From: Aphanothece sacrum FPU1
GTDB lineage: Bacteria > Cyanobacteriota > Cyanobacteriia > Cyanobacteriales > Microcystaceae
Length of the DNA: 64,000 nt
Reading direction: 5' to 3'
NCBI RefSeq assembly: GCF_003864295.1
Contig: NZ_BDQK01000001.1
Location: forward strand, 728,676 to 792,675
A program made the translations under genes and the position numbers. Positions 62,792 through 64,000 of this stretch are shown here, one piece after another. The notes under the pieces were generated by a model. The model was not told where the DNA came from, did no database searches, and was given only the letters and a program-made list of their open reading frames with translations. The first letter of the stretch is position 1. Every line of letters begins with the position of its first letter.

Positions 62792-63856
62792 TTAATTAAT
62801 CCAAACACTTTCCCAAGGTGCGCCCCCTATTTCTAATCCGCCTAAAAAACTGGTAGCTTTAACAATTAAATTGCCTTGACTTTGACTCAATTCTAAGGTA
62901 ATATTTCCTTGCATAGTATCCCGACATCTAAACTGTAAACCCTCAGCCGTAGGAACTCTAACATAATTGCCAGATTCTTCAGTAGTTCCGATAATTGTGA
63001 TGATAAAGTCTTGATTTTTTCCTTGCATTTCCCATTGTCCCCAAGGTTCAACTTGCCAGGATAATTTACTATTTCCTCTTTCAAATTCATAGAATTTTCC
63101 TTGATAATGTAAACCAATTAATCCCACTGATTCAGTTAAACCAAATACATCTCTAATGCCTCCTACTGCTGTTAATGCTAAGTCATATTCTTCAATAAAA
63201 CTATTACAATTAATCCAAAACCATTTCTGAGGAAAAGAACGACCCCAGTTTTTTTCACTATAAGCAGGTGCATCAATAAATTCGTATTTTTCCCCATTCC
63301 AATCAATATAACCTGTGGCGGTTCCCTGAGCCATTAATACTTGCCATCCGGGATCAAAAATAGGTAAATAAGACAGCCAACCTGCCGTTGCTTTTTGAGG
63401 CAAATCACGATTACCCCAACCATCAATTGGATTAATTTTATATTGCCAACGACAATAAAAATTATTTCGCTTATCACAAATATAACCTTGATTTAAAGTA
63501 TCAGTTGCTTGATAACCTTGTTTAATCTGTTGTTCAAAAATAACCGGATCAAGTAATTGCGGTTTAAGGGATAATTGAGTTTTGCCCCAATGACCTAATT
63601 CTAATTTATTTCTGTTAGCCCAAAAATTTCTAATATTAGGAAAAGTTCGACATAAATATTGATTATTTGCTCCTAAAATTTGGGCTGCACCACCACTATG
63701 AGGCTGATTACCGATAGGATCATCAATAGAATACATAAACCCAAAAGTCTGCCCCCATTGAGGTAACGTAACTCGATAGTACCAACCCTCAAAAAAACGT
63801 TGATCACTACCGTTCCAATGATAACCACTATGGGGAGTTTGACGAGAATTTTCCAT
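62792..63856 (-). CDS. Tocopherol cyclase family protein
   Basis: A protein of about 354 residues resembling VTE1-type tocopherol cyclase, which closes the chromanol ring of vitamin E. Typical stretches are TPHSGYHWNGSDQRFFEGWY (near 6), FMYSIDDP, YSEKNWGRSFPQKWFWINCN (near 200) and the C-terminal FLGGLEIGGAPWESVWIN. I choose the ATG at 63856 (MENSRQTPHSG), with AGGA seven bases upstream; the frame is open further 5'. Upstream genes of the pathway are not in the window. Confidence 0.9.
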   Translation of the reverse strand: MENSRQTPHSGYHWNGSDQRFFEGWYYRVTLPQWGQTFGFMYSIDDPIGNQPHSGGAAQILGANNQYLCRTFPNIRNFWANRNKLELGHWGKTQLSLKPQLLDPVIFEQQIKQGYQATDTLNQGYICDKRNNFYCRWQYKINPIDGWGNRDLPQKATAGWLSYLPIFDPGWQVLMAQGTATGYIDWNGEKYEFIDAPAYSEKNWGRSFPQKWFWINCNSFIEEYDLALTAVGGIRDVFGLTESVGLIGLHYQGKFYEFERGNSKLSWQVEPWGQWEMQGKNQDFIITIIGTTEESGNYVRVPTAEGLQFRCRDTMQGNITLELSQSQGNLIVKATSFLGGLEIGGAPWESVWIN

Positions 63857-64000
63857 CATTAATCCTACTTTTTTCCTGGTTTCCAATTATATTGCTTAAA
63901 TTGTAAACCCAAGTTTTCGATAAACCAGCCCATATTTGATGATTCTTAGAAAAAACCTGTTAAACAGTTCTAGTAAAAGCGGCGATCGCCATGTACAATG

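Noticed and set aside
1-64000. tRNA, rRNA or CRISPR array
   Set aside because: Scanning the gaps by eye showed no T-loop/acceptor pattern, no rRNA stretch, and no regularly spaced direct repeats with unique spacers; the repeats found are dispersed or tandem without spacers.
63900-64000. Possible gene start at the right edge
   Set aside because: An ATG occurs near 63991 after a HIP1 site, but too little sequence remains to support a gene.

Overview
The window is chromosomal DNA from an AT-rich beta-cyanobacterium. The evidence is a beta-carboxysome operon (ccmK2-K1-L-M-N), two sets of cyanobacterial NDH-1 genes (ndhF4/ndhD4-type and ndhA-I-G-E), genes of plastoquinone and tocopherol metabolism, and many HIP1 octamers (GCGATCGC). 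Gene content and style suggest a unicellular diazotroph of the Cyanothece/Crocosphaera/Rippkaea kind. That assignment is my inference; no marker gene here fixes the species.

Layout. 1-48 is the start of a phosphofructokinase gene. 284-6529 holds a chorismate-binding enzyme, a large membrane protein with a transglutaminase fold that has lost its catalytic Cys and His, a sulfotransferase and ruvB. 6656-10161 holds a PEP-CTERM secreted protein, a DUF3146 protein, a zinc alcohol dehydrogenase and a Uma2 nuclease. 10218-12898 is ubiD followed by two toxin-antitoxin modules (PIN type and HicAB) facing each other with 2 bp between them. 13099-19617 carries a CbiG-CobJ fusion, an MscS channel with a C-terminal DEP domain, a second Uma2 protein with a heptad-repeat tail, a glutaredoxin-like protein and murE. 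19684-24110 has a haem-binding DUF3365/HAMP protein, a TnpB element and hflX. 24105-24860 is a gene-free graveyard of hairpin-ended elements. 24861-30133 is a minus-strand run of DUF3110, murQ, an EGY-type site-2 protease and an amino-acid ABC transporter (binding protein and one permease). 30280-34600 has a TnpB relic, a glycosyltransferase, a CSP41-like epimerase, and a Uma2 gene between two copies of a structured repeat.

34674-38633 is the ccm operon, divergent across about 800 bp from ndhF4-ndhD4. Together these encode the carboxysome shell and RuBisCO scaffold plus the distal arm of a CO2-hydrating NDH-1 complex, two halves of the CO2-concentrating mechanism. 42969-45603 is an accessory island with a coiled-coil protein and a two-gene pair (a GIY-YIG-like nuclease and a DGQHR-domain protein), the best candidate here for an undescribed defence or mobile-element-related system. 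45854-56984 contains a kelch mutarotase, a creatininase-family amidohydrolase, lepB, pyrC, a Wzz/BY-kinase-like protein with a broken Walker A motif, folP, a MASE1 histidine kinase and solanesyl diphosphate synthase. 57492-61708 has a small membrane protein, murI and ndhA-I-G-E. The window ends with another Uma2 gene and tocopherol cyclase.

Several families of small repeats run through the intergenic DNA: a 150-190 bp multi-hairpin element with GGTTCTACCG ends (one copy with a clean 8-bp target duplication), a 103-112 bp MITE with ACCTGAGTTCG ends (one copy supplies the ruvB stop codon), a 112-bp MITE with 17-bp inverted ends and a 5-bp duplication, AT-rich heptamer repeats, and GTAGGGG palindromes at convergent gene ends. 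I found no tRNA, rRNA, CRISPR array or recognisable riboswitch.
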